From contig NZ_PPEI02000002.1 of assembly GCF_002899895.1 (NCBI RefSeq), positions 620,001-684,000 of the forward strand: DNA of 64,000 nucleotides, read 5' to 3'. The DNA comes from Chryseobacterium oncorhynchi. GTDB lineage: Bacteria > Bacteroidota > Bacteroidia > Flavobacteriales > Weeksellaceae. Numbering within the stretch: position 1 is the first letter of the stretch; every line of letters starts with the position of its first letter. Both the position numbers and the translations under genes were made by a program. Below are positions 9,297 through 17,687 of the stretch, in pieces. The notes under the pieces were generated by a model. The model worked only from the letters and a program-made list of their open reading frames with translations, searched no databases and had not been told where the DNA came from.

Positions 9297-11744
9297 TTAA
9301 AAATCAACAAAAACGTCTTTTTTAATGCTTTGATAAGCAGTGATTTCATCAAATTCTTTCAAACTTATTAAAACCAACCCCTTATACCTTTCATAGTTTT
9401 TCCCGCGGGGTAACTTTAATAGAATTTGGAATTGATATAAATTATTTAGCCTGGCAATTTGTGCCCTTTCCGGACCTAAAATACAATCTTCAGGAAGGTA
9501 TTTTCGAAGAATTGAGCCTAAAAACTGAGAAGCACGATCTACTTTATCATCTCTTCTGTGCTTCAGTTCAATCATAATCAGCTTAGTAAACGGCGGATAA
9601 TTAAACTTCTGGCGTTCTGTAAGGATATACTTATAGATCTTTGCAGGGTTATTCATTTTGATCAACTGAAATACAGAATGATCAGGATTATAGGTCTGAA
9701 TCAGGATTCTTCCTTTTCCGGAAACTCTTCCAGCTCTTCCGGAAACCTGCGTTATTAATTGATAGGCTCTTTCCTCAGCTCTGAAGTCCTGTACATATAA
9801 TAAGGAATCAGCCTTAGGAATGGCTACCAATTCTATATGGTCAAAATCCAGCCCTTTGGAAATCATCTGCGTACCCACCACAATATCTGTTTCTCCATCC
9901 TCAATCTTTTCATACAGCTTTTCGTAGGCAAATTTCTTACGCATGGAATCTACATCCATCCTATCCACTTCATTTTCAGGGAATATTTTGGAAACTTCCT
10001 CGTGAATTTGCTCTACGCCTACTCCTCTTTCGTTGAGTTTTTCAGAATTACATTTTGGGCAGGTTTTTGGTTTTGAGGCTCTTTGTCCGCAGTAATGACA
10101 TTTCATTTCATTGGCAGCCTTATGGTAGGTCATTACCACATCACAATTGGAGCAGTAGTTGACGTAGCCACACGTTTCACATTCTATAACGTTGGCATAG
10201 CCACGTCTGTTATGGAGAACGATTGCCTGATTTTTTTCATCAACCGTTTTCTTAATCTCATCAATCAGTCTTAAGGAAAAGTTCCCGGAAACCTTTTTAG
10301 ATTCCTGAGCTTCTTTGAAATTGATCAGTTCATATTCCGGTAGATTAACATTCCCAAACCTTGCATCCAGAAAGATGTATTTCATTTTATCTTTTCTGGC
10401 TCTGTAATAACTTTCAACAGATGGGGTTGCAGATCCTAGAATTACTCCTGCTTCATATAAACCACCCAGAACCAAAGCAGCATCCTTGGCATTAAAGTAC
10501 GGGGAAACTTCTCTTGGTTTATAAGCAGAATCATGTTCTTCATCCACTACGATCAATCCAAGGTTTTGATAAGGCAAAAACAAGGCATTTCTGGTTCCGA
10601 CAAGGATACGGATATCATTCTGCTTAATTCTTCTCCATACTTCTACCCTTTCAAAATCAGTTAGTTTTTGATGATAGAAACCTAGCTGCCTGCCATATTT
10701 TTTTTCTAATCTTTGGGTAATTTGCTTGGTTAACGAAATTTCAGGAAGCAGAAACAAAACATTTTGTCCGTTTCTAACACATTCCTCTATTTTCTCTAAA
10801 TAAATATGGGTTTTTCCGGATGATGTTACTCCATGAAGTAAAACATTCTTTTTTTCTTCAAAGGCTTCATCAATTTCGGATTTTGCTATTTTTTGCTGCT
10901 CAGAAAGTTCCTCAAGCTCTTCAATTTCTCCTTCATAGCTTTCAATCCTGTCTTTCTGCATATAATATTCCTCCACAAGACCTTTATCTGCCAATGCCTT
11001 GAAATGGGAACTCCCAAAATAACCATCTTCAAACAGCTCCGCCTTTTTAATATGAAGATCAGGCTTTTCAGTTTGCTTTTCCAAAATAAGAAGAAACAAA
11101 TCTTTCTGCTTAGGGGCTTTATTTAGTTTTAAAAGAATTTCCGTAAGGTTCTGATTATTCAGAACATCTCCGTTAATTTTTACGTAGGCAACTTCTTTTG
11201 CCTTATATTTTTCAGCAATTTTCTCGTCAATCTCAATATATTGCAGATCAATGAGTGAATTGATGGTTTTAATAATTTCTTTCTTAGGAATAAATGCCTC
11301 AATATCTGTGAGGTTTACCAGCTGCCTTACTTCTAATGCCTGAACCAGGTACATTTCATTGACATCGAGGTTTTCAAAATCAACAACAATTCCCGGTCTT
11401 AATTTTAAATAGGTTTCACTTTCCAGCTTTAGAGAAGATGGAAAAGCAAGTCTGTAAATTTCTCCAAGATTGCATAAATAATATTCTGAAAGCCAGTTCC
11501 AGAAACTAATCTGCTCTTCCGGGAGTATTGGTTTTTCATCCAGAATACTGATAACTTCTTTGGCCACAAAATTCTCCGGAGCCAGATCATGAAGTTCAAA
11601 AACAATTCCTGTATAGATCTTTTTACCCCCAAATGGTACCAAAACCCGCATTCCCAGCTGAATTTCAGACATTAGTTCTTCAGGAACCTTATAGGTAAAG
11701 GATCCTTTTAAATTCAACGGTAAAACAATCTGAGTGTATTGCAA
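9297..11744 (-). CDS. priA: Primosomal replication helicase PriA, TTG start
   Basis: An 815-aa superfamily 2 helicase that reloads the replisome at stalled forks. An N-terminal DNA-binding domain precedes Walker A (GVTSSGKTHIYLEKI, about residue 306) and the DEEH box (VVDEEHDSAYKP). A zinc region with eight cysteines (CETCG, CSNC, CHYC, CPKC) and the helicase C domain (VGTQMISKGLDFDHIELV, QVSGRAGR) follow. The start codon is TTG: a stop lies 12 bp upstream in frame and the next in-frame ATG is 22 codons inside the conserved 3-prime-DNA-binding domain, while the TTG start gives the family's usual N-terminus (QIVLPLNLKGSFTY). Essential housekeeping function. Confidence 0.95.
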   Translation of the reverse strand: MQYTQIVLPLNLKGSFTYKVPEELMSEIQLGMRVLVPFGGKKIYTGIVFELHDLAPENFVAKEVISILDEKPILPEEQISFWNWLSEYYLCNLGEIYRLAFPSSLKLESETYLKLRPGIVVDFENLDVNEMYLVQALEVRQLVNLTDIEAFIPKKEIIKTINSLIDLQYIEIDEKIAEKYKAKEVAYVKINGDVLNNQNLTEILLKLNKAPKQKDLFLLILEKQTEKPDLHIKKAELFEDGYFGSSHFKALADKGLVEEYYMQKDRIESYEGEIEELEELSEQQKIAKSEIDEAFEEKKNVLLHGVTSSGKTHIYLEKIEECVRNGQNVLFLLPEISLTKQITQRLEKKYGRQLGFYHQKLTDFERVEVWRRIKQNDIRILVGTRNALFLPYQNLGLIVVDEEHDSAYKPREVSPYFNAKDAALVLGGLYEAGVILGSATPSVESYYRARKDKMKYIFLDARFGNVNLPEYELINFKEAQESKKVSGNFSLRLIDEIKKTVDEKNQAIVLHNRRGYANVIECETCGYVNYCSNCDVVMTYHKAANEMKCHYCGQRASKPKTCPKCNSEKLNERGVGVEQIHEEVSKIFPENEVDRMDVDSMRKKFAYEKLYEKIEDGETDIVVGTQMISKGLDFDHIELVAIPKADSLLYVQDFRAEERAYQLITQVSGRAGRVSGKGRILIQTYNPDHSVFQLIKMNNPAKIYKYILTERQKFNYPPFTKLIMIELKHRRDDKVDRASQFLGSILRKYLPEDCILGPERAQIARLNNLYQFQILLKLPRGKNYERYKGLVLISLKEFDEITAYQSIKKDVFVDF

Positions 11745-11822
11745 GGGAAATATTTAAAGTGTAAAATTAAATTTTTCTTTAGAGAACTGCAATCTTTTAT
11801 TAATGATTGCCTTTTTTTGACC

Positions 11823-11830
11823 TAACTTTA
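11823..11830 (+). promoter_or_regulatory. Probable -7 element of the TauE/SafE gene
   Basis: TAACTTTA matches TAnnTTTG at all positions but the last and lies 16 bp before the start codon. No convincing -33 box. Confidence 0.35.
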
Positions 11831-11846
11831 TTTACGATTCTTTTTC

Positions 11847-12596
11847 ATGGAAAACTATATTTTATTATTTTTAATTGGACTTATTGCGGGAGCACTTAAT
11901 GCAGCGGCAGGAGGTGGATCTTTCATTACTTTTCCGGCATTCATTTATGCAGGAGTTCCTCCTATTCAGGCCAATGCCTCAAGTACAGTAGCATTGTTTC
12001 CCGGTAGTCTGGCCAGCGCATGGAAATTCAGAGAATATATTAAGCCTTTTCCTGATATCTCAATAAAAGCAATGCTTATTCTTACTTTATTAGGTGGGTG
12101 TGCAGGTGGATTACTGCTTTTATATACTCCGTCAGATGGTTTCAATTTAATTGTTCCATGGCTTCTTTTATTAGGCTCACTTGCTTTTGCCTTTGGAAAA
12201 CAAATGGGCAATTGGCTTAGACAAAAAATACATATTGGCTCTGGATTGGTATTAGGAGCTCAATTTATTTTAGGAATATACGGTGGTTATTTTGGCGGAG
12301 CAGTAGGAATTATGATGATGGCAGTATGGTCATTATTTGGATTATCAGATATTAAAGTGATTAATGCTAATAAAACTCTTTTTACAGGAATAGCGAATGC
12401 TGCTGCTGTTATTCTATTTATTTCAGCAGGCAAAATATATTGGCCAGAAACATGTACCATGATGACAGCAACAATTTTAGGGGGTTATTTTGGAGCACAT
12501 TTTACTAAAAAAATTGATCCTGTGAAGCTAAGAACCGGAATTGTAGTTTTCAATTTTATAATTACTACTGTTTTCTTTATCAAAACCTATATTTAG
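11847..12596 (+). CDS. Sulfite exporter TauE/SafE family membrane protein
   Basis: A 249-aa polytopic membrane protein with about seven to eight helices. The N-terminal half contains the family signature GALNAAAGGGSFITFPAF with the Gly-rich turn, repeated more weakly in the second half (GIYGGYFGGAVGIMMMAV), reflecting the internal duplication of TauE/SafE proteins. Members export small sulfur or organic anions; the substrate is not deducible. It is monocistronic, divergent from priA and convergent with the AEC transporter gene, whose stop codon shares the same palindrome. It is distinct from the TauE/SafE paralogue in the sulfur cluster near 25.7 kb. Confidence 0.8.
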   Translation: MENYILLFLIGLIAGALNAAAGGGSFITFPAFIYAGVPPIQANASSTVALFPGSLASAWKFREYIKPFPDISIKAMLILTLLGGCAGGLLLLYTPSDGFNLIVPWLLLLGSLAFAFGKQMGNWLRQKIHIGSGLVLGAQFILGIYGGYFGGAVGIMMMAVWSLFGLSDIKVINANKTLFTGIANAAAVILFISAGKIYWPETCTMMTATILGGYFGAHFTKKIDPVKLRTGIVVFNFIITTVFFIKTYI

Positions 12597-12611
12597 ATAA
12601 ATTTATCTAAA
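12592..12611. terminator. 20-bp palindrome holding both convergent stop codons
   Basis: TTTAGATAAA followed by its exact complement forms a perfect palindrome. The TAG stop of the plus-strand gene and the TAG stop of the minus-strand gene sit symmetrically in the two arms. A-runs follow on the plus side. The stem is AT-rich, so termination strength is uncertain. Confidence 0.55.
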
Positions 12612-13515
12612 AAACAATTTCTATTATTTTATACCAAACAGCAGTAGTCAAAAATCCAACAATAATACTGAATCCAATGATAAGATTGGTGAGTTTTGTA
12701 TTTAACCTAAACTGTTCTGCAATGATACTTGAAGTGACTAATGTAGGCATTGCTGCTTCAAATACAGTAATTTTTGCTACATCTCCTTTTATTCCAAATA
12801 ATAAAGCCATTCCTAAGACAATTGCCGGTGCCAAAATCAATTTATAAAGCATGGAAGCAGACATCTGCGGAATCAATTTTTTCCAGCCGTTAAACTTCAA
12901 TTGTAATCCTACTGAAAATAATGCCAACGGGCTTACTGTGGCTGCAAGCTTATCAAAAAATGGTTCTGCAAAAGTAAAATCTATGAATTGAGATAATACC
13001 AAAGCCGAGATACAGCCAATTAACGGTGGAAATGTGATCAAGCGCTTAAGAATAAATAATGCGCTTACTTTTCCGGACTTACTTCCCCCTTTTACAGCGG
13101 CAATAATTCCTAATGTTGAAAGGGCAAAGAACATGGTTTGGTCACATATAATAGCGATACTTAATAAGCCCTCTCCATAAAAGGCACTAATTAGAGGGAA
13201 TCCGATGAATGACGTATTACTGTACCCACTCGCCAGCTCCAAGGTACTTCTGGAACGCCTTGAATAGCCCCGGCTTTTGCTGTAAAACATCATATAGATG
13301 AAACAAAATACAGAGATTAAAAAAGTAGCAGCAATCGGAAAAAGCATTTCCGTTGTCCATTGTACTTTTGGCAGATATTTAAAAGACACTGCCGGTAGAG
13401 CAAGATAAAGAATCCAGGTATTGATCCCCTTATGGGCATCCGGGTGGATAGATTTTGTTGCTTTGAATACCATTCCTGCAATAATGCATACTGCAATCAG
13501 AACAAAATTTACCAT
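12607..13515 (-). CDS. AEC (auxin efflux carrier) family transporter
   Basis: A 302-aa inner-membrane protein with about ten helices in two inverted halves, the normal size for the AEC family (Mem_trans). The N-terminus (AVCIIAGMVFKATKSIHPDA) and the conserved segment SGYSNTSFIGFPLISAFYGE (about residues 94-113) with its Asn-Thr and Gly-Phe-Pro are characteristic. Bacterial members move malonate, malate or similar dicarboxylates, or are uncharacterised; the context gives no substrate. It is a single-gene unit whose end meets the TauE/SafE gene. Confidence 0.82.
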   Translation of the reverse strand: MVNFVLIAVCIIAGMVFKATKSIHPDAHKGINTWILYLALPAVSFKYLPKVQWTTEMLFPIAATFLISVFCFIYMMFYSKSRGYSRRSRSTLELASGYSNTSFIGFPLISAFYGEGLLSIAIICDQTMFFALSTLGIIAAVKGGSKSGKVSALFILKRLITFPPLIGCISALVLSQFIDFTFAEPFFDKLAATVSPLALFSVGLQLKFNGWKKLIPQMSASMLYKLILAPAIVLGMALLFGIKGDVAKITVFEAAMPTLVTSSIIAEQFRLNTKLTNLIIGFSIIVGFLTTAVWYKIIEIVF

Positions 13516-13628
13516 AACTATAAAGAAATATGATGCAAATTTACGGCTGATTTTTGAGTTGGGAATGGAAAATTTCCATTTTTTTGAATAAGCTGTTTAC
13601 GGAAAATAATAAGATTTATTGTTGAGCT

Positions 13629-13651
13629 ACCACGCAGATTTTGCAGATTTA
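13629..13651. repeat. Fragment of a CGCAGATTT-type intergenic repeat
   Basis: ACCACGCAGATTTTGCAGA and the following TTT resemble, on the opposite strand, the AAATCTGTGTCATCTGTGGG part of the element near 33.96 kb. Both contain two ATCTG units about ten bases apart and a GTGG end, suggesting degenerate copies of one repeat family. Confidence 0.35.
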
Positions 13652-13652
13652 A

Positions 13653-16133
13653 TTATTCAATCAAAGCATCTATCAGGCTCATTACTTCTACTTTATCAAA
13701 AGATTTGGAAAGAGTGATTCTCTTTGAGGTTTTGGGTAACAGATCAAAAAAATTATCACTGAAGTGGGTATCTCCTATCAGATAAATATCTTTTGCCAAT
13801 ACATCTGTAGAGACTTCAATCTCTGTCGTTGATATTTTTTTAATGGTGATATTAGGTTTTAAAAGCTTTAAATCCTTGGGTTTTACAAAAAAGAAAAGTT
13901 TCTCCAGCTTTGTTGAGTCATTGTCTGAAGTGACCTTTAGAAAAGCTTTTGATAAGTCAAATTTGGAAAGTTCAGATTTATTAATGCTAAAAATATTCTC
14001 ACTGATATTCCTATCAATTTTTTTGATCTTATTGGATTTCCAAAGTTGTTTTCCCTCAAAATCTATCAACTCAAATTTTGCATTTACCGTTATCTCTTTT
14101 AATAAATCATTGATTATATAAATATCATAAGTCTTATTTTTTTCTGCCATTGAAAGCAATACAGGTTCAAAACTTCTTTTTACCTGATAATGAAAGGCTT
14201 TCCAGTTTCCTAAATAATCTATGGAAGACCATGAAACCACTGGCCAGCAGTCATTAAGCTGCCAATATAAGGTTCCCATATTGTAAGGTTTTGCACGGCG
14301 GTGAGCCTCCATTGCTATTTGCATTCCTCTTGCCTGTAAGAGTTGTGAAACGTAGTTATACTTCACAAAGTCTTTCGGAATTTTATAATCCCGCTTCATA
14401 TATTCGTTGATGATTTCCCAACCTCTTGTATGTTTTTCGTGAGCTTTAATGGTTGGGTTTTGCAGGTTTAGATCCGGAACACCTGAAAACATCGTTTTAG
14501 TAGTTCCCAATGTAGGCATACCTTGAAAACCGTATTCAGACATAAAGCGACCTACTTTTTCATTATACATTTCAAAGGGCTGTTCTCCCCACCAAACTCC
14601 CCAGTAATGGGAATCTCCCTCGGTAAGACTTTCTTTATGTCCCCACCCTATAGAAGGTGAACTTGGCCAATAGATATTCTTATCCGGCACAAGATTTTCT
14701 TTTAATGTATTGGGAATTACTTCATGAAAAAGCTTTTTATAATCTTTCCAGACCTGTAATGAGTCATTTTTTGAATATTTAAACTGCTTTTGATATCCCC
14801 AGTTGACAATGGCTTCATCAATCTCATTATTTCCACACCATAAGGCTATGGACGGATGATTCTGGAGTCTGTTGATTTGATCTTTTACTTCTTCTTTTAC
14901 GTTATTCAGGAAGTCTTCATCTGCGGGATAGAAACTCCCAGCAAACATAAAGTCCTGCCACACCAAGATTCCGTTTTCATCACAGGCTTTATAAAATTCT
15001 TCATCTTCGTAAATCCCGCCACCCCAGATTCGGATCATATTCATATTGGCTTCTTTGGCAGCCTTGATGAGTCTTTGGTATTTTTCTTTTGTGATTCTTG
15101 GTGAGAAACTATCGGCAGGAATCCAGTTGGTCCCTTTGATGTATAAAGGATTTCCATTTACCTTAAAATAAAACGATTTCCCTTTTTCGTCTTTTTCCTG
15201 AATAAGTTCAACATTTTTCAAACCATAGGTAACATTGATATCACGAATAAACTGTCCTCCTTTTTTATATAATGTGATCTTCGTAGTATATCGATCAGGC
15301 TTCCCTATGCCATTGGGCTGCCATATTTGGGGGTTGTTAATTTTATAGGGAAGCACGATGGTATTTGAACCTTTTTTAAGATGAAAACGATGCATTCCTC
15401 TGTTCAGGTTAAACCTGGTAAAGTATTCTCCATCTTCTTCAACAAAGACTTTCATATTAAAGGAAACCTCAGCTAAAGTATCCGTTAATTTTTTCTGCTG
15501 AACCTGAACATTATTAACCTTTGCATTATTCCAAAATTCAAGCTTCACCTCTTTCCAGATTCCCGCAGTAACCAGCCTTGGCCCCCAGTCCCACCCAAAC
15601 TGATATTGGGCTTTTCTTACAAAGCTTCTTGGTGCTTCCGGCATAGTAAACGGAACTTTTTTTGCCAGTTCCTTTCCTGTATTGACGGCAGATTTGAATC
15701 TGACCTGCACTATATTATCACCAATTTTAAGATTCTGTTTCACCGGAATCTCCCACTTTCTGAACATATTATCAGTTTTCTTCAGCAATTTTCCGTTAAA
15801 GTAAATCTCAGAAAATGTATCTAATCCGTTAAAAACAAGTTCAATATTATTGTATTCAAATTCTTTTGATGAAACTTTAAAACTAGTCTGGTAATCCCAG
15901 TCTTCATTCTCCACCCATTGTACTTTCTTTTCATTTTCATCCTTGAAAGGATCCGGAATGAGTTTATTCGTCATTAGATCCTGATGAACTGTTCCCGGTA
16001 CTTTTGCGGACAGCCAGCTTTGATCTTTGCTATTTTTGAACTGCCATTTCTCGGAGCATAAATTTCTTTCAGAAAACTGTGCTAAAAGGATATTCTGAAT
16101 GAAAAGGAAAACAAAAAGGAGAGATTTATTCAT
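13653..16133 (-). CDS. Beta-mannosidase, glycoside hydrolase family 2
   Basis: An 826-aa secreted or periplasmic GH2 enzyme. The start at 16133 gives MNKSLLFVFLFIQNILLAQ, a signal peptide; a longer frame would run back through an intergenic hairpin. A jelly-roll sugar-binding domain (LFNGLDTFSEIYFNGK-like segment near residues 80-95) precedes an Ig-like domain and the TIM barrel. The acid/base glutamate is in LWCGNNEIDEAI (about 433) and the nucleophile in FMSEYGFQGMPTL (about 531). RIWGGGIYE is the conserved barrel strand. The family removes beta-linked mannose, including the single beta-mannose of the N-glycan core. It lies downstream of cutC and glycosylasparaginase genes on the same strand. 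Confidence 0.9.
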   Translation of the reverse strand: MNKSLLFVFLFIQNILLAQFSERNLCSEKWQFKNSKDQSWLSAKVPGTVHQDLMTNKLIPDPFKDENEKKVQWVENEDWDYQTSFKVSSKEFEYNNIELVFNGLDTFSEIYFNGKLLKKTDNMFRKWEIPVKQNLKIGDNIVQVRFKSAVNTGKELAKKVPFTMPEAPRSFVRKAQYQFGWDWGPRLVTAGIWKEVKLEFWNNAKVNNVQVQQKKLTDTLAEVSFNMKVFVEEDGEYFTRFNLNRGMHRFHLKKGSNTIVLPYKINNPQIWQPNGIGKPDRYTTKITLYKKGGQFIRDINVTYGLKNVELIQEKDEKGKSFYFKVNGNPLYIKGTNWIPADSFSPRITKEKYQRLIKAAKEANMNMIRIWGGGIYEDEEFYKACDENGILVWQDFMFAGSFYPADEDFLNNVKEEVKDQINRLQNHPSIALWCGNNEIDEAIVNWGYQKQFKYSKNDSLQVWKDYKKLFHEVIPNTLKENLVPDKNIYWPSSPSIGWGHKESLTEGDSHYWGVWWGEQPFEMYNEKVGRFMSEYGFQGMPTLGTTKTMFSGVPDLNLQNPTIKAHEKHTRGWEIINEYMKRDYKIPKDFVKYNYVSQLLQARGMQIAMEAHRRAKPYNMGTLYWQLNDCWPVVSWSSIDYLGNWKAFHYQVKRSFEPVLLSMAEKNKTYDIYIINDLLKEITVNAKFELIDFEGKQLWKSNKIKKIDRNISENIFSINKSELSKFDLSKAFLKVTSDNDSTKLEKLFFFVKPKDLKLLKPNITIKKISTTEIEVSTDVLAKDIYLIGDTHFSDNFFDLLPKTSKRITLSKSFDKVEVMSLIDALIE

Positions 16134-16170
16134 GAATAGTTTTTCTGGAGTGTACTGGAGTGTGGTTTGT

Positions 16171-16215
16171 TTAAGTGAGTAAAGAATTACTGCCATTCAT
16201 TCCTTACTCACTTAA
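16171..16215 (-). terminator. Hairpin between cutC and the beta-mannosidase gene
   Basis: TTAAGTGAGTAA (16171-16182) and its exact complement TTACTCACTTAA (16204-16215) form a 12-bp stem around 21 nt, with an inner GAAT/ATTC pairing. No strong T-run follows on the minus strand, so it may be a leader structure of the beta-mannosidase mRNA rather than a terminator. Confidence 0.45.
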
Positions 16216-16242
16216 TATCAAACAATTTCATTTAAAACTCTA

Positions 16243-16262
16243 TGTTTGGGATATCCCAAACA
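16243..16262. promoter_or_regulatory. 20-bp perfect palindrome upstream of the beta-mannosidase gene
   Basis: TGTTTGGGATATCCCAAACA is its own reverse complement. It lies just past the cutC stop and about 110 bp before the beta-mannosidase start. With a 4-nt loop it could be a short terminator stem, but the poor T-run and the perfect symmetry make a repressor operator equally possible. Confidence 0.4.
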
Positions 16263-16275
16263 AAAAGCTCTGGCT

Positions 16276-16938
16276 TTATTTATTTTTCAGGGTGACCACC
16301 TCATCAGCATTAGCAAATGCCCCACCATCAGTGATGGCTGAAGAATGGAAATACTCTGCCTTTGTATAAGCTCGTATATCTTCAATATTTGAGGAGCGAA
16401 GACCTCCGCCTACAAGAATTTCCAGTCTTCCATCTGCAAGTTCTACCAGTTTTTTCAGATTTTCCTTTCCTTCAGAAACGTTAGGTTTTTGACCTGAAGT
16501 AAGAATGGTAGTAAAGCCACATTCAATTACTTTTTCCAGGGAACTGTCCAAACTGTTGGCTCTGTCGAAAGCACGATGGAACGTACAAGGAAGCGGTGAA
16601 GCCAGTTCTACCAAGATCTTATTTTGTTCTCTATTTACCTCATCATTTTCATCCAGAATACCGAATACAAAGCCATCTATATTTAATGACTTCAGGGCAA
16701 TTAAATCAGTTTTCATCTGCTCAAATTCGGTATCTGAGTAGGTAAAATCACCTCCTCGTGGGCGGATCATCACGAAAATGGGGATGTTTATTTTCTCCCG
16801 AAGTTTTTTTGTTGTTTCAAAATTAGGAGTTGTTCCTCCTTCGCTTAATCCGTCACACAATTCTATTCTGTCTGCTCCGTTTTCAAAGGCAATGATTGCT
16901 GATTCCGGATTGAAACATGCTATTTCTATTTTTGACAT
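16276..16938 (-). CDS. cutC: CutC family protein (copper homeostasis, TIM barrel)
   Basis: A 220-aa TIM-barrel protein. The N-terminus IEIACFNPESAIIAFENGAD, the RIELCDGLSEGGTTPN loop and the MIRPRGGDFTYSDTE segment are diagnostic of CutC; FHRAFD (about residue 128) and LTSGQ complete the barrel-mouth motifs. CutC was named for copper tolerance in E. coli, but the metal role is disputed and the conserved pocket looks enzymatic. Here it sits 14 bp downstream of a lipoprotein gene, between glycosylasparaginase and beta-mannosidase genes, a context that favours a role in glycan or amino-sugar breakdown. That link is an inference. Confidence 0.9.
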   Translation of the reverse strand: MSKIEIACFNPESAIIAFENGADRIELCDGLSEGGTTPNFETTKKLREKINIPIFVMIRPRGGDFTYSDTEFEQMKTDLIALKSLNIDGFVFGILDENDEVNREQNKILVELASPLPCTFHRAFDRANSLDSSLEKVIECGFTTILTSGQKPNVSEGKENLKKLVELADGRLEILVGGGLRSSNIEDIRAYTKAEYFHSSAITDGGAFANADEVVTLKNK

Positions 16939-16952
16939 TTTATTGTTTTTAA

Positions 16953-17516
16953 TTAATTAGGTTCTTCCTGCAATACATCTGCAATCAGAAAGGAACCGTT
17001 TTCCTTTACTACTTTTACAACAGAGGGATATTTCGCTTTAAAACCATCATCTCTCAATACTACATTGAAGACATATTCATCCTTTGAAGATGATTTTAAA
17101 TCACAATTTTCAACTTCAATATTGATCCAGTCCTGTCCGGAAATAAGAAATCCTATACCAATTCCTGCCTTTTTTGTATCAAACTTAGATTTCCATTTAT
17201 TATCGAATTCTTTTTCTGTAAGGCTTCCGTCTACATCCATATCTACATTCATTGCATCGGTCTTATATTCATAGTAATCCTTGGTTGTTATTTTCTGCAT
17301 TTCCTTATCCAGATTACCAAGATCAGTCTTAAAATAGCTTACCAGATTTTTTTTCAGCCACTGTTGTGCTTCCTGAGATTCGTTTACAAGAGTATCTGCT
17401 TCAGTCTTTTCAACAACATTTTCCTTTACCTGTGGTTCTTTTTGTACGTTTGTCTCTTTCTTTTCTTCCTTGCATCCTATCATTAAAAATAAGGAGGCTA
17501 TCATTATTCTTTTCAT
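16953..17516 (-). CDS. Small lipoprotein of unknown function
   Basis: A 187-aa protein with a lipoprotein signal: a basic start, hydrophobic core and MIGC lipobox with Cys15, followed by a Glu/Lys-rich linker (about residues 17-48). The remainder is a compact alpha/beta domain with a WLKKNLVSYFKTDL helix and strands ending VVKVVKENGSFLIADVLQ, resembling the DUF3828/NTF2-like folds seen in many small Bacteroidetes lipoproteins. No catalytic residues are evident. The gene begins 171 bp after glycosylasparaginase and ends 14 bp before cutC, so it and cutC form one transcription unit. Confidence 0.75.
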   Translation of the reverse strand: MKRIMIASLFLMIGCKEEKKETNVQKEPQVKENVVEKTEADTLVNESQEAQQWLKKNLVSYFKTDLGNLDKEMQKITTKDYYEYKTDAMNVDMDVDGSLTEKEFDNKWKSKFDTKKAGIGIGFLISGQDWINIEVENCDLKSSSKDEYVFNVVLRDDGFKAKYPSVVKVVKENGSFLIADVLQEEPN

Positions 17517-17589
17517 ATTCTTTCTGTCGATTTATATTTTGCTAAGCTATTTAGTGTTAAAATTATGGAATTAAACAAAGGTCGCAAAT

Positions 17590-17606
17590 TGATACCATAT
17601 GTATCA
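17590..17606. promoter_or_regulatory. Inverted repeat upstream of the lipoprotein-cutC unit
   Basis: TGATAC and GTATCA arms around a 5-bp centre form a 17-bp dyad about 75 bp before the lipoprotein start codon. The placement suits a regulator-binding site, but only one copy was seen. Confidence 0.25.
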
Positions 17607-17687
17607 TTACATCTCAAAGTACCAGTATTCAATTTTATCAAAGATAAAATCGTTGTGCATTTGCCTAAAAACAATATATTAATTAAG

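Noticed and set aside
10893..11126. Antisense frames over priA and other long genes
   Set aside because: They are shadows of genes with clear protein motifs on the other strand.
16134..16196. Longer N-terminus for the beta-mannosidase
   Set aside because: It would translate an intergenic hairpin and bury the signal peptide 21 residues inside.
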